The notes beneath the pieces are model-generated. The model was not told the DNA's origin, did no database searches, and saw only the letters and a list, made by a program, of their open reading frames with translations. Both the position numbers and the translations under genes were made by a program. From the NCBI GenBank assembly GCA_018105865.1, contig CM030836.1:18861503-18925502 (forward strand): 64,000 nucleotides of DNA, in the 5' to 3' direction. Source of the DNA: Metaphire vulgaris (taxonomy: Eukaryota; Annelida; Clitellata; Crassiclitellata; Megascolecidae). Of the stretch, positions 36,932 through 51,200 are shown piece after piece (position 1 is the first letter of the stretch; each line of letters opens with the position of its first letter).

Positions 36932-37153
36932 CAGGGCCGGATTAAGGTCCGAAGCGGGCCTGGGGCTGAGAAGTACAAAAAAGGTCGTCGCTTCCATAAT
37001 TTGAAAATTGCCCCTGCAAAATTTCCCGCCGCCGCCTTCACTGAAAATCTCTGACAAGCTAAAAAAAGGTCGTCGCTTGAAAAACGGTGGGCCTATTTTT
37101 TATGGCGGGCCTGCGGCTTCAGCCCCCTCATCCCCCGCCTTAATATGGCCCTG
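36932..37153. mobile_element. hAT-type element, CAGGGCCGGATTAAGG family
   Basis: CAGGGCCGGATTAAGG and CCTTAATATGGCCCTG enclose 222 bp. The flanks CATAAGGC and CATAACGG match at 6 of 8. The shared core TGACAAGCTAAAAAAAGGTC is at 37052. Confidence 0.65.
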
Positions 37154-38216
37154 CATAACGGTCACATGGGCCTCTTAGGGTCCGGTATTGATTCCCGGGT
37201 TTCACGGCCGCCACAGCTAAGCCTTTCACCGGTTGGTCTTTTCCGCCGAATCTACGGTTACCTTCGCAATTGGTCAGTATATTTTGATGTTTCTTGGGTT
37301 TCTTGGCATCGATAATGCGACAAATAGTTGGCCAGGTATAAAGACTTGGTTCGGTTACGTATAGACCTATATTCCAAGTTCCAACGTCATCGAACGTTTG
37401 CGCTTGCGATTTCTTTGTGGTCAATGAAAATGGGAAGTCATCAAGAGCATGAGGATGTTGGAAACAATCGAATATCTGATACCCTGTTTGTAGGGGAGAA
37501 GGAGAGGGTAGATTTGTGTGGCGTAGCTGGGGAATTGGGGAGGGAAACGGAGAGAGAGAGAGGGAGGCTGCAGGGAAAGAGATAGAGAAGTTATATATAT
37601 ATAACTTATATATATATATAACTTATATATAATATATTATACATTATATATATGTAGATATATATTGTACAATGTACAGTGTTGTATATATTGTACAATA
37701 TATATATATATATATTGTATATGTATATATGTATTGTATATATATATATTGTATTGTATATATATATATCAGTACTTAGATCCCGAGGATTTTATATAAA
37801 AAGTGTCCGGAGACAGAGAGACAGATAAATATATACTTTTTCTTATGGATATATATATATATATATATTATATCCGTCGCTTGGCGATCACGTGGTCGGA
37901 CTCTGCCTTCTGTTACAGATTGATTTGTTTCAACAGACCTTGAGCAAACATTTCACTAATCATCTGCGCTCCTGCTTCTCTGTTTGCCCAGCTGGATCGA
38001 GCGACGCGCGAAGCGGGAAGGCGTATATTAAATATACTCGCGCTGCCGGGAACCAGACTTTGACCGGGTGGGTGGAGGAGGGTGGGGGTGGGGTGGGGTG
38101 GGGTGGGAACGTTCTTCGGCGCAAAAAGCACATTCGGTGCCGGCGAGCGCTGTCGACGTTGGTTCTCAATTTCTCAACAACGTCTGTTTTCTCGCGTCGG
38201 AAATCACACGTGTGTA

Positions 38217-38248
<32 letters not shown>

Positions 38249-39006
38249 GTGGAGGGGGAGTGCGCTTTGTTTCTGCTGGGCGCCACATAAGTCGCAGCTG
38301 CGTTCGATGCTCGGATTTTTCAATAAAATCAGCAGTGGTGGGGCTATGACATCGCCACCCAGAAGTTTTCTACCTTCAGTGGGGGGCGGGAGGGGGCGGG
38401 TGAGGGGAACGGAGCGGGGAGCGAAGAACCAAAATTTCGACCGTCACCTGTGGGACGGCCTTGAAAAATAATGGGAGAAGGAAGGACCCGCTCCCCGAGA
38501 TAAACCGAACACTGGATAACTTTGAAATTATAGTTTGTGGTCAGAATGATATATCAAATTTCAATAATAGCTGCCGCCATGCATGAGGCATCGTGAAAAT
38601 CATTTGGCAAGACTAAATTCAGCATTAAAGAGCATTTCGACTTATTTCTGAGGCGCCTTTTTCTTGTACGAAGCATTCATGAAGGCGCTACATGAAACAT
38701 CGGAGATGCATAACGCTATGTTGAGTACTTCAGCGTCTGTGGTTAAGTGATTTACAACGGCTATACATGCGCCAGATAGTAAACGCTATGCTTGCCAAAC
38801 GGATTATACCTTAATCACAGCGTTGTATAGTCGAGACATACACTGAAGCAGTATGTATAGCCATTGAATGCCTGCTGTCCATAAGTCAAAATGGAGACCG
38901 TATACTGACAGCAAGAAGACTGGAAGATTTGAGACTGGAAAACCGTTCAGACTTTCGTTTCTACTATCTACTGTAATTCGAGAAGAACATTACCTTTTTA
39001 ATTTAA

Positions 39007-39078
39007 CACCTTAACTGGAAATCCCGGATATATCCGTCCATTTCACATTGAGTTACAGTTAAATACACCGTTAAGGGG
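39007..39078. mobile_element. 72-bp TTAA-flanked element (piggyBac-like), copy 2
   Basis: Same structure as 26358-26431: CACCTTAACTGG to CCGTTAAGGGG with TTAA on both sides. Independent copies with the same boundaries support a mobile origin. Confidence 0.6.
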
Positions 39079-39220
39079 TTAACATTAGGGAGTGTTTGAA
39101 ATGCGAAAAACACAAATGAAAACACGCGCAATTAAAATGTACTAAATTTTCTTCAGATTTAATCTTTTTTTCTATAGGAAAAAGGTAATACTACCGCGTC
39201 TCATCTTTATGTCCGATTTG

Positions 39221-39359
39221 CTTTATATTATTTGACTTATATTTATTTATTCTATGACTTTATATTATTTGACTTATATTTATTTATTCTATGACTTTTT
39301 ATTATTTGACTTATATTTATTTATTCTACATGTATGACTTTATATTATTTGACTTTGAC
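39221..39359. repeat. About 37-bp AT-rich minisatellite
   Basis: CTTTATATTATTTGACTTAT followed by ATTTATTTATTCTATGA recurs almost four times with few changes. Confidence 0.8.
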
Positions 39360-39976
39360 TCAAAACACATGCACTTGTTTAATATTTCGTGCAGATGAGA
39401 TATAATTTTCTGTAAAGAGCTCTTGATTTTGACCTTCTGTCATGCTTACTGCACTACATAAGTTGTCAGTTATAAATAAACAAGTATATATATATACCAC
39501 CGTTGTTATAGCGCTTTGCTGTTTACATTTCAATTAAAATGCTGATTACTGCACACGATGTAATGTCTCGGTTAAAAGTCGAGAGCCGTGAAAATAATTA
39601 TAAAAATAATTTGGTCCTGGCGATTCAAACATCCATACCAAATAGTAACTCGTTTGACGGTAACCCCCACCGTTACCCCTACCCCCACCCCCACCCCCCA
39701 CCCCTCCATCCCAGCCGCAGTATAGTAGAACCCCAAGACATAGATGCATGCATTACCGATAGCATCGTTCGCCGAATTGGTTGTGCCTGCGATACCGGCG
39801 TATAGAGATAATTGATTGTAGTCATGTTGTATGTGCAGCAACAAATGCAACAAATGCAACAACAACAACAGCAGCAACAACAGCAGAACGCGTTGCAATG
39901 TTTTTGATTCCGGCCGGCCGGCCAACAACAACAACAACAACACGGACGGTGTTGCTTTTGGAAATGTATTTCTTTT

Positions 39977-40045
<69 letters not shown>

Positions 40046-40490
40046 AGTAACGTTATTCGACGTTCAATTAACCATCGTCCCCCAGGGCCGGAGGAGGGGG
40101 TAATGATGATAATGATGATGATGATGATAATGATGATAATGATTGCGGGATGACGACGTGACGGTGGGGTATGGGTGAGGTGGATGGGTGGGTGGGTGGG
40201 TGGGATATAGTGATATTTTGCGCTTGTATTTAGAACAGTAAATCGGACGCACATCGACATTGATATCGTTGTTTCCGTGTGTGTGTAGGAATAGATTGCA
40301 TTCCCGCTTTGTGAGAGGCGAGCGATTTTCTGTTGTTTTTTAAAACATGTACCTGCTTCGGTGGCAACATTCCTCAAAAACGCTTTCCATCGACGAAGCT
40401 TTCCATTTGAAGTATATCCACTGGACTGACTTTCAGTGCCGGCTGTATAGAGAGATGTCACAGATATGCAATTATTATTATTATTATTAT

Positions 40491-40603
<113 letters not shown>

Positions 40604-43199
40604 TTAAAAGTTAAGATTTATGTTGTAACTTATCCGATAGCGGACTACGCGAACGCATTACATTGCTATAGTTATTAACTTGAGACGTGTTGGTGGTCTG
40701 GAAAAACCAATGGGGTCGTGGGTCAGACAGGTCATAGATGTGCCACACGGGTCATCATCGGTCAGTGGGTCTTGACCACCGACGAGCCATCGAGTTTTGG
40801 AGACTGGGGTGCATGGTCATGCAAGCCCATGGTGACATTTCGAGTACACGTTTATTGTCAAAGGATCTTTATTTCAATCCTTGGCATCGACTTTGGCCAT
40901 GACTCTATTACCCTTCGTCCTGGATTCTCGCTTAGGCAAGTAGCTTCTACGGGAATCTATAGCGCCTTTACATGATGCGCTGCACGTCATTCGATGGTCG
41001 CTGGTAAAAGTATAAAATCACGCGGTACATAAATCATGGTCTAGGTCCGGTGATAGATAGATTGATTGATGGAAGGATATATAGATAGATTTATTTATTT
41101 ATTTATTGATGGATTTATGGAAATCATCCTAGGAGGACTACTTGAACAGTTCTTGAATAATATAGATTTAACAGAATAGCTCATCTCGAACAGAAGTCTT
41201 CAGTCGCTTCTTAAATATGTAATATAAATATATAAGATATATATATAGTTGATAGATAGATGATAGTGATTTGAAGACGTTGGAAATTATAGTTTCCTAA
41301 TGAGTGTACACAACGCTGTTTTCAGTGAACGAGGCACTGCTGTCGTTTTATAATCGTTGCCAGGCAACGCAATTTCATAATGGGCGAAGCTTGACGATGA
41401 GGCGTCGTCAAGCACCCCGTCATTTTTGACGGGCAAACTGCTAGTTCTTCATGTCGTGTTTTTCGCGTTATGTGTGCGTGTGTATGTTTGCTTGTTTGCG
41501 TGTTTGCTGGCGTTAGTTGTTTCTGTTTTGTTGTTGCTGTTGTTTTTCGATATCGATTCAGTCTATTCTATCGAGGTTGTGCATTAACTGCAGATGCAGC
41601 ATAGAGTGTGTGTGTGTGTGTGTGTGTGTGTTTGTGTGTGCTTCCCCCTTGCCGCCAAATTCAAGGTCGATCGTAGGCCTATGCACAACCCTGCCCGTCA
41701 TTATGACCATCACCGCCACCACCACCAACACCTACACCTACACCACGACGGAGCGTCCTATATCGAAGTCAACAAGGGATTTTCGCGCCTCGTTCCGATG
41801 TTTTCGGATTGTGTCGACTTCTTACACTGGACATTCTGCGAATCCACACATCGGAATTTATTTTCACATCTACCGTAATTTTAGGCTATTACTTGAGGCG
41901 GCAACCTTTTTAAACAAATTGTCGCGGAACCCTGAAATAAAACGCACAAGAATTCTCATTGAACATTTTACTGTTTCGTTGCCAAATGAAGCGATGGATG
42001 AAAATAGGAACTGAATTCGACATTAATCAATACTTTTTGGGTCTCTCTGTTAGATCTCTCTTACTCTCATTTTCTCCGGAGTAGTCAGTCCACAGCCTAC
42101 AGTACTTGTGTTTTATGTGAGCGTGTGTTTTAGGCTATTTTATACTCGTTTGTCCTTCAGATTTGCGCTAGAATTTATATTTTTCGTTATCAAGCCCCGT
42201 GCTCCGAAGCAAACGGCTATTCCGTAAATACGCGAACACACACTATCTTCTAAAATAATAATAATAATAATATTCTGCCGGAGATAAACCGTATCAAGGC
42301 CCGGCGCAAGACGTTTCCTGCTTCAAAGTGGAGGTTGAATCTAGCCGTCGGCATCACGTGTCCGCCACAGCTAAGCACCAGAGGGCGCTTTGGGGCAAAT
42401 TCTGTGCTCTGCACCGCTACATGTCAGATTGGGGGGGAGGAGGGGGCTTTTTATCGTGTTAGCAAAGCGAGCTTTCTTGAGACGGTTCAATAAAACTGGA
42501 GCAATAATGTTTACGGTGTAAGTGGTCCGTGTCCCTGGGCTGTGGTGAGACTGTTGGACAGTATGTATAATGGGGCGCGGCCTGTCCCTCCCCTTTTTGT
42601 CCTCCGGGCGAGCGATATAGTCCTCGGTTTCTCTGTCTCGTGCCGTGCAATCGATACGGAGTAGATAAGTTGTCGGAGCCGCGACAAACATAACGGGCAC
42701 AGCTATAATCAGCGCCGTTAATCATCCGTGTCCTCTTTCTTCTTTCTTTTCCTCTTCTCTTCTCTTTCCTTTTCCTTCTCTTCCTTTCGCAAGAAATGCT
42801 CTTTGATGCTGAGGATTCTGTTGAAACGGAAAATCTTAGAGGCGGCGGCCGACAGGTTCGGGTCACATCTATCTGGGCGCCGCGCTTTACCTCACAACTA
42901 TAGCTCTTATAGGATTGATTTGAAAAGGGGAACGGAGTGCGAGGATTGCCGCGGTGGTCGGATGGCGAGATGGTAGGATGGTTTTGGAAATGGCAGGGTG
43001 CCAGGGTGGCATGCAGGAGGACGAATTGATTGGTTTCACGATCCGTCTTATTATGTTTCGGGATTTCATTTGACAATCTCCCTTTCTCGAATACGCGCTT
43101 TCCTTCCGACGTGCATGTGACCGTCTTTGCTGGCTTCGTGTCTGGTTGGTTTAGCACTGGCTGTCTGTAGTAGGGGGCCTAAATAATTCTTCAAGGCAA

Positions 43200-43480
43200 T
43201 TACGGACAAACACAAAGGTAATGGCACTAAAAGACAAGAACTGCGCCATCAAAATTCAGAATGTAATATTGGAACAGGTCACCGCCTTTCCGCAGGATCA
43301 CGAAAAAGAGGTCGACCAAGAAAAAACGCGGGAAGGCAGCACAAAAGAATGGACGGGACTCACTATATAGAGCAGGCGACAAGAAGAGCGGAAGACCGTA
43401 ACACTTAGAAGAAGGCAGTCCACAGTGCAGCCAATCTTCGGAGCGAAGACGGTTAAAGACAAGACAAGGCAATTGCGGAT
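43200..43480 (+). pseudogene. LINE 3' end fragment
   Basis: The translation gives GRPRK and, in a shifted frame, STKEWTGLTI, followed by ATRRAEDR. GRPRKxW...EWTGLS...Q/RRAEDR is the usual C-terminus of several non-LTR retrotransposon polyproteins. Frame changes and the lack of upstream RT show a short dead copy. Confidence 0.6.
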
Positions 43481-43510
43481 ATTATATATCAGTGGTCAAG
43501 GAAATCGCTA

Positions 43511-43563
<53 letters not shown>

Positions 43564-43906
43564 GCCTACGCGTTTCAGCGTCTACACATTTTTACGTCCT
43601 GGTGGTATTTTTGTTGATCAGTCACTGGTCATTTTATTGTAGGCTACAGTAACTGCACAGCGCGTGGACCCTGCTGCATGTATAGTCGAGGCGAGGGGCT
43701 TTGGAAGCGAAATGATCTTGTTGAATGCGTGAATCTAGTCGCCTCTCATCTGCTTTGAAGCAGTTTCCTATAGTTTCGACACTATATATCTAACTCGCCC
43801 ATGGCTATCGCAGATTCGTCTTCGTCTGTGAATTTGTTCGACTCTTATGAGCTGTTTGAATAATCTCTTACAAATTCGATCACGTTTCTCTGATTTCTAA
43901 GAATAT

Positions 43907-43966
<60 letters not shown>

Positions 43967-44565
43967 CTGTGGACACTTCCGACCACGAAACAAAACAACG
44001 AATAATCTTCTCGCCGGTGAAGATATATAATAGATATTGCAGTTTAACTTATCGTTTTTGTATTGTTTGATGTTTGACAAACCAGGCGAGAGAGAGAGAG
44101 AGAAATATATATATATATATATATATATATATCGTAAATAGCGTAAATAGCGCAGCATTGAAAACGATTGTCTAAAAAAATTTTACCCACTCGAAGTCTT
44201 TTCACCGCCCTATTCTTTACTGTATTATACATTAATCAATCTATAGACTATAGTCGATAAGTGATCTGCAAACTGCATGGAGAAGGTATACGATTAATGA
44301 GACTATAGTAATCACAATCATCTAGCAGGTAGACCGATGAACATGATCTCAAACAGCAAAACCCGTGGCCAAATATTTGATTAAGCAAGATTCGAAGCAA
44401 TCGATTGCGAAGATTTGAAATCAATGGCATGACTATATACGACAACAGGTACGCAGATCAGAATACATGCAGTATTTGTTAAACTTGTTCGACAGTAGTT
44501 TTCAGGCTTTCGCATCAAATTCTGTACAGTATATAGTTGATTCACACAGACATACACACACACAC

Positions 44566-44613
<48 letters not shown>

Positions 44614-44714
44614 ATCATAATTGCTCTGTGCCAACTCATTAGTGGCAATAGCTAGTTAGAAAACATTTACAGGCTTTTTGTCAGATGTTAGTTTTCTTCA
44701 TTCTACTGATTATG

Positions 44715-44781
<67 letters not shown>

Positions 44782-45811
44782 GGCTGGACATTGGAACTCT
44801 GGGAAGAATCGCGCTTCTGTACTTTGGACTGAGCTGAGAGAAAGTCGGCGCAGAATCCAGTCCTGGCATCTGGATGAATGTATAGGAGGAAGAATCACAC
44901 TTCGATCGACGACCAGAATGTGAATGTTGTTGCAAAACATCTTGCACATCGCCGCCGCTGCAGTCGGCGACGAGGAGGTGAGGGGGAGGAGGGGGGAGGG
45001 GAAGGCAGAGGGGACGGAAGTGCATCAAGGGATATAGTCTGGATTCTCTGGAATGTTGACTGCCTCCTGCAGATCATCTCTTGCCGGATAGAAATGCATG
45101 AGAAATTAACGTCGTCGGCAGCAGACAGACCGCCTGTGCACAGGCTGCTAAGGGGGTGGTGGTGGGGGGGGAGGGAAGAGAATCGTGTTTCTTAATCAGA
45201 TTAATCTTGTGAATATTCTGTCGAAAGAGATAATAATATCAGTATTTTAGACGCGAAAGTGACGAATTTCTTCGAGGGTCTGGGGGGCAACTAACTATAA
45301 CGGCCTTTTGGTTACCGTCTGTTCAGTGGCGCCCACAGAAATTTTTCCAGGGGGGGGGGCAAAACGCAATGGTCAGTGTTAATATAGTTTTCAAGATATT
45401 CAATTCCACAGTATTCCAGTATTCAATATTCAATATTAAATACAGTATTCAATTCCACAATCCAGAGTAATCTTATAGCTAAAGATAAGTTTCGCAATTT
45501 CACTTTTTGTGTTTCAGTGCGAAAATATTGATTAGAAGCCAAACTGTAGTTAGTTACAAAAATTGATTTGCATTTTCCAGACTGACAAAGTGCCCCCTCT
45601 TGCTCCAATGTCTTGGTGTACTTGCGTCTGTTTTCTTTTTGCTATTTGCCAACGATAATTAAGCGTAACTGACTCGTTAACCTTCATTCGATTGGTCATG
45701 TCTTCTTTTGATGAGTGGGTGGCAATTCGTGAAGGCGAGACATAGCTATAATTGTAGCGTTGCACAGACGTCGTTTTGTATATGGTTGTAGATGTGTGTG
45801 ATTGAGGGATA

Positions 45812-45913
<102 letters not shown>

Positions 45914-46100
45914 GACAGAGACAGAGTAAGAGAGAGAGAGCAAGAGAAAGAGAAAGAGAAAGAGAAAGAGAAAGAGAGAGAGAGAGAGCTCTTGGAAAAG
46001 TATACTAGGTACTTGAGAGGCAGTATCTTGACGGATCTTTGCGTCTGAAGTGTATAGCGCCGACGACGACCGGGCGAGATCAGACGCAGATAAAACAGCT

Positions 46101-46169
<69 letters not shown>

Positions 46170-47028
46170 CCGACTTGCTACACTCAACGACCAGCGCGGA
46201 AACTCCACTTCTGTGATGTTGCAGAATGACGAAACAACGTTGCGTGATGACACGGATCGTAGCATCGATCCCTTGCCATGCATGTTCTTTTCACGGTCAA
46301 TATTGTAATATATATTATAGTAGCGCTGCAAAACATATACGCCGTATATATATATAAGACGTCCTATATAACTGCAGTGCTGCTGTAAACATACCATACA
46401 ATGAGGTCGATCTCGCTTTGAAATTTGAAAATTTAGACATTGAAAATGCAAGAGATTAAATGTGTCCGTAGGCCATAAAACTTGCAGCTGTATAGGCTGG
46501 CTGTACACAGTTGCAGAGTTAAGTGTCAGAAGACGTGTGCAATAAATTTGAAGTGTAAATTGAGTGCGGTCATAAGTGCAACCGGTACGAGCCGAGTGCA
46601 TGCATCGGTCGTTAAATGAAGATAGGTTTACAAATTCCTGTATACGGCCTGAATTCTGGGAAGAATGGAAAGAACAGACAGATAAAAATTCCGTGAATGA
46701 AAGGATTCGGTCGCGAAATGCCGATGTTATAAGGTTATTGCCAACGAAAGCGCGGTTGTTGTTGTTGTTGTTGATGTTGCTACCATTGTTGTTGTTGTTG
46801 TTGTTGTCGATGGTGGTGGTGGTTGCCGTTATCATTATGATCGGCGGTGCCATGAACTCCGTGCAGATAAAGCCATTATAAATGAACCCGGAATGCATCG
46901 TCTGTGATCTGTTATCAAGGTCATGGCATGCAGTCAGTTAGTTTCATGAGTATTCCTTGTGCTTTTATCGCTTATAGGTTCATACCAAACATTTTTAATA
47001 GGCTAAAGACTCCACAGAAATGTACACG

Positions 47029-47235
47029 GGTTGGGTTCACCCATCGGATGGGTTGGGTTTGGTCAGAAATGTCCACGTTCACGGTGGTCTGGTTTGGGTT
47101 GGGTAAGAAAATAAGTCATCGTTTAAGAAATTATAATGTATTACGTTGGGTTGGGTCGGGTAACCCTAGTGCTTTCGTGAGTTGGGTTGGGTCTGAATTA
47201 TGATGGGTCGTGTTTTAAAAAATGGATCTCCACGT
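47029..47235. mobile_element. GGGTTGGGTT-rich short element
   Basis: Several TTGGGTTGGGT blocks with AAATGTACACGGGTTGGGT at the left and GGATCTCCACGTCCATG at the right, homologous to the better-bounded 51201-51439 copy. No duplication was resolved. Confidence 0.5.
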
Positions 47236-47527
47236 CCATGTTTGAGTCTCCAAGCAATGGTTCCGATGTATGCAGGAACTGTGAAACCGGTCTCGATAAA
47301 GACTACAGCGCTATATATGTGGCCTAATTGAGTGTAATTGATGTTTGTAGCTACATCTTGCTCCATCTCTTGACGAAATTTCAGCTCAGGGACCCGGGGT
47401 TATGATCCACCACTGGCTTAGCAACGAGTGGACTCGGTGGGAGGCACGACGACCGGGCCCCCTTATTCTGGCTGGGTCTGGTGTAGCATATTTTATTAAA
47501 TCCCATATAATAATAACTCCCCGTCAA

Positions 47528-47690
47528 TCAGTGGCGGCTTCACCGAGGGGGAGGGGGGCCCGTGCTCCCCTATTGAGTGCCTGGGACAAAGCCTCTCCAG
47601 TGGGGACCCTAACAATGCTGACAAAACAACAAATGGTCCTCACATGATTTCGGTTGCCACCCAACTCCCTCTTCATAATGCTGAGAGCAA
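47528..47690. mobile_element. Truncated CAGTGGCGGCTCC-family element
   Basis: The left end CAGTGGCGGCTTCACCGAG is followed by family phrases GGGCCCGTGC, CTATTGAGTGCCTGG and AACAACAAATGG. The right end is lost. Confidence 0.55.
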
Positions 47691-47982
47691 AAACTCCTCG
47701 TCATTATTTTTCTAAATATATTTATACATATAACTCTATATAATAATAACTCCAATCATTATTATATATATATATATATAAAATACATGTGTCATTATTA
47801 TTATATAGATGACTGCCTCATGTAACAACTCTCTACATTATATACTATATCGTAATTTGCCAATAATATTAACCCTGACCATTGTGTTAAAATGTGTTTG
47901 AAAGTTGGATTTATTTCTGCGGGCGCCCATACCTGGTGGCCACGTGTGCAAGTCGCGTAACAGCAGAACTGCAAGCTGAGTA

Positions 47983-48188
47983 CAGGGTTTAATCTAGGCC
48001 CTTTTCTGAGGAAGGGGGGGGGTAAATTGCCCTTTTCCCCCGGAAATTTCAAATTCACCCGAAAATTTTGGCATACTACATCAGCTAACAGCAGCCCCTA
48101 GCAGAATCCGCCCCCTCGGCTTTGTCAGTTTCCCCCCCGGCTTTGTCAATCCCCCTTCCCGGAGTCCAGGAGTCTAGATTAAACACTG
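47983..48188. mobile_element. hAT-type element next to NALF exon 2
   Basis: CAGGGTTTAATCTAGGCCC and AGTCTAGATTAAACACTG are inverse ends of 206 bp. The flanks GCTGAGTA and GTTAAGTA match at 6 of 8. It is the same family as 28587-28772 and ends 76 bp before exon 2. Confidence 0.65.
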
Positions 48189-48264
48189 GTTAAGTAAGCA
48201 AGCCCTAAATGCATTGCGCTGTGTGTGATCATCTTCTCTTGTTGTGCATCTTCTTTGTTTTCAG

Positions 48265-48427
48265 ACCGCCTACAGGCACTGGGTGTGCTCCATCGCCATC
48301 CCCCATTATAACGACGGCGCGGATCGCATCGAGCCGTGCAGCAACTACGGCGACATGGTGGAGCAGCGATGCCCGTACCTGTCGCCACACTCGCTGTACC
48401 AGTACGCCGGTGAACCAGTCTTCTTGA
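48265..48427 (+). CDS. NALF1: NALCN accessory factor (NALF/FAM155-like), exon 2
   Basis: The exon follows acceptor TTTGTTTTCAG and starts in phase 0 with TAYRHWVCSI. It continues with IEPCSNYGDMVEQRCPYLSP and QYAGEPVFL. The spacing C..C..C plus AGEPVF is the signature of the Cys-rich NALF/FAM155 domain, the part that contacts the extracellular face of NALCN. Joined to exon 1 it reads SNCSVCM-TAYRHWVC, which restores the expected cysteine spacing. The exon ends one base into a codon (phase 1) at donor GTACGT. At 163 nt it is short and flanked by two large introns. Confidence 0.82.
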
Positions 48428-48632
48428 GTACGTGTTTTAGTTTCGTTTAGTTCTGTTGTTATTCGCATGCTAAGAAAAATTCGCACGCTAATAACTGGCA
48501 TGTTAATAGCTGTACTATAGCCATAAGTTGAAACCTAAAGGACTGGTTTGTGCAGTTTATAGCAGGAATTCACATACTAACAATCCAAATACTAACAATG
48601 AAAAATAAATACTAATACTAATACTAACAGGC

Positions 48633-48677
<45 letters not shown>

Positions 48678-49688
48678 AATACTACTTTAGACTACTAGTA
48701 CAGTAGGGTCTGCTACTACTAATGCCCCATAATAATAATTTATTTCTAAGATTATCAATTTTAGGGGTAGTACAGTGTCTGCCCACTCTGCCCCATGCAG
48801 GGTTAAATTATCAATTTAGGGGTGGGTCCTCTGCCAAAAAAAGTCTGACAAGCAAAAAGAAGATCATCCCACAGTTGAGATTGGTGGGTGTTGGGGTGGG
48901 GGGTGGGTGTAAAAATATCCCTGGTCTGCCCTGTGCGAGAACCACTATGTTTCACCCGGCCATTCCATTCATTCGTTTTATGGTCTTGCTGTGTGATTTC
49001 AATCTTTGCCCTCTTATCCTTGGCTTGTTCCTGTTTTCTCCTTCTTTGTCTTGCTGTCCTTTCATCTACGAATTACAAAACATTGCAGTCTATACTGCGG
49101 AATGGCAATTGATTCGTTTGATAAGTTTTGCTAGAATGTTACCGCTAGTTCCTCGGCACCTTTTTACAGCAGTAAAAAAACACAGATCGCCAACACGCTT
49201 CGCTCTTTTTACTGTAGAGCAGATCAGACAATTTGTAGCCTAACATTGCATTTCAAATAAATCACTTAAGGTTAACCGTTGAATAAGTTCGGCGAATTCA
49301 ACAATTCGGTTCAAAGAAAATTTTCATTGGTCAAAAACCCGCGGTTCTAAAAATTTTCAGCGCAAGAGCCCAATTTTATTTTTAGAAGTAGGCCTATATC
49401 GTCTGAAATAAGTCATGGAAATTTCTACGCCATTACGTCAAAGCAGTATATATAGAAGTCATTTTAAAAGAGCCGTACAAAACTTGAAATTTTTATCAGT
49501 TTGAGCCCAGAAGTTATTGTCCAAACTTATGAGTCTATTTTCAGCAAATTTTAATCAGTCCCATGCACCTACACAGGTTCTTGTGTGAGTCTACATGACA
49601 AATATTAGGGCCTTCTACAACAGGAACGCGCAAGACCATACGTGTTAAGTATAGACGCAGAGAGTAGAATTTTTCTGAATGCAGGCAG

Positions 49689-49819
<131 letters not shown>

Positions 49820-50205
49820 TTCTCTTTCGTTATTTATTGTACTTTGTCATCATTTCCTCAGAATCGCAATTTACGAGATTATCTTGTTGTGAAGGAAAAT
49901 TGAGTTCACCGCGACGCCAAACTGTCGCCCGCGCCAACACAACGGGGGTGGGGGGTGGGGGGTGTTCGGCTTTTTGCGGCCATAGCGACACTGTCCTGTG
50001 TAAATAATTGAGTGACTGCCGGTAGGCGGCTGCCGTCGGGCTAAATCGCACCGAGCAGACGACAACTGCATTAGCGGCTGGTGTCGAATGGCAAGCAACA
50101 CATCAGGGAAAGGCATTCCTGTTCGACCATAAGTATCAGTGTTTTTTTATCCGAGTCTTAAGCGACGAAACAATGATAGGCCTATGATAGGCCTATTGAT
50201 AGGCC

Positions 50206-50247
<42 letters not shown>

Positions 50248-51098
50248 TCATCATCATCATCAACATTATTATTATGATGATGATGATGATATTATTATGA
50301 TGATGATTATTATTATTATTACGTTTTATTATTATTATTATTATCATCATCAAAGACCTTATGATGATGATGATTGATGATGATTATGATGATGATTATT
50401 ATTATTTTATTATTATTATTATTATTATTACATTGTTAATTATTATTATTATTATTAGTCCTATACGTTTAGTCCTGGATATTTCGAACTAGGATTCTGT
50501 TTTGACACAATAATGTGTTCAAGTCCTTTAATTAGTTATCACAATAATCTGAACTTTAATAATAATAATAATAATAATAGAAAGTAAGTAAGTAAGTAAG
50601 TAAGTAATAGGCCCGTACATTTGGTCCGCACTATACGCCAATATCATAGCGATCCTCTAAAATAATATTGCTAATCATGACGCTTAACTTTCTACATCTT
50701 ACTATTTTTTTTTTTTCCTTGTTCTATGCGGTCGGTGTCTTGACTTTTGCCATTTTCCAGTGGCTATAGGTTTTGCCCATATCAGTTATAGACGCGTTAT
50801 CTGCTGACCGCAAAATTGGTCAGATAACTCAATTAAATGCTAATATGTTGCGTGCGGTAGACACGTATTGTGCCAAGCACCAAATACGAAACGACGCCTG
50901 CTGTTGTTGCTTGTGTCCAGGCTGCGCCGTGGTGCCTAATAGGCCTAGGCTGCATTGTGTCCGGAAAAAAACAGTATGCCAACAGTTTCCTGCAACTTTA
51001 TTCACGAATATCCGAATAATCTCACGATTTCCGGAGCGAATAATTAATTAGCTCAAGTCAATTGCCGAACGAAATAATAACAAGTTGTTGCTGTACAT

Positions 51099-51150
51099 TA
51101 CGTCACGCTTTATGATGATGTAGAGATGACGTCATTTTGCAATGACGTTT
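51099..51150. promoter_or_regulatory. Cluster of CRE-like motifs
   Basis: ATTACGTCAC, the full palindrome TGACGTCA (within GATGACGTCATTT) and AATGACGTTTA lie within about 50 bp. TGACGTCA is the CREB/ATF binding site. In an intron of a neuronal gene this may be an activity-responsive enhancer, but only motif matches support it. Confidence 0.3.
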
Positions 51151-51200
51151 ACCGAAGAAGAACAGCGTTTGTGGTCATCGAATTTCCCTTCCGGTGAACT

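Noticed and set aside
42459..43157. 232-codon minus-strand open frame
   Set aside because: Composition is Arg/Lys/Ser-rich without a domain, part comes from a pyrimidine-rich tract, and it has no homology I recognise. Length alone is not enough here.
43900..44780. Long (AT)n blocks as an origin or attachment region
   Set aside because: Similar (AT)n tracts occur about every 5 kb in the window; nothing marks these as special.
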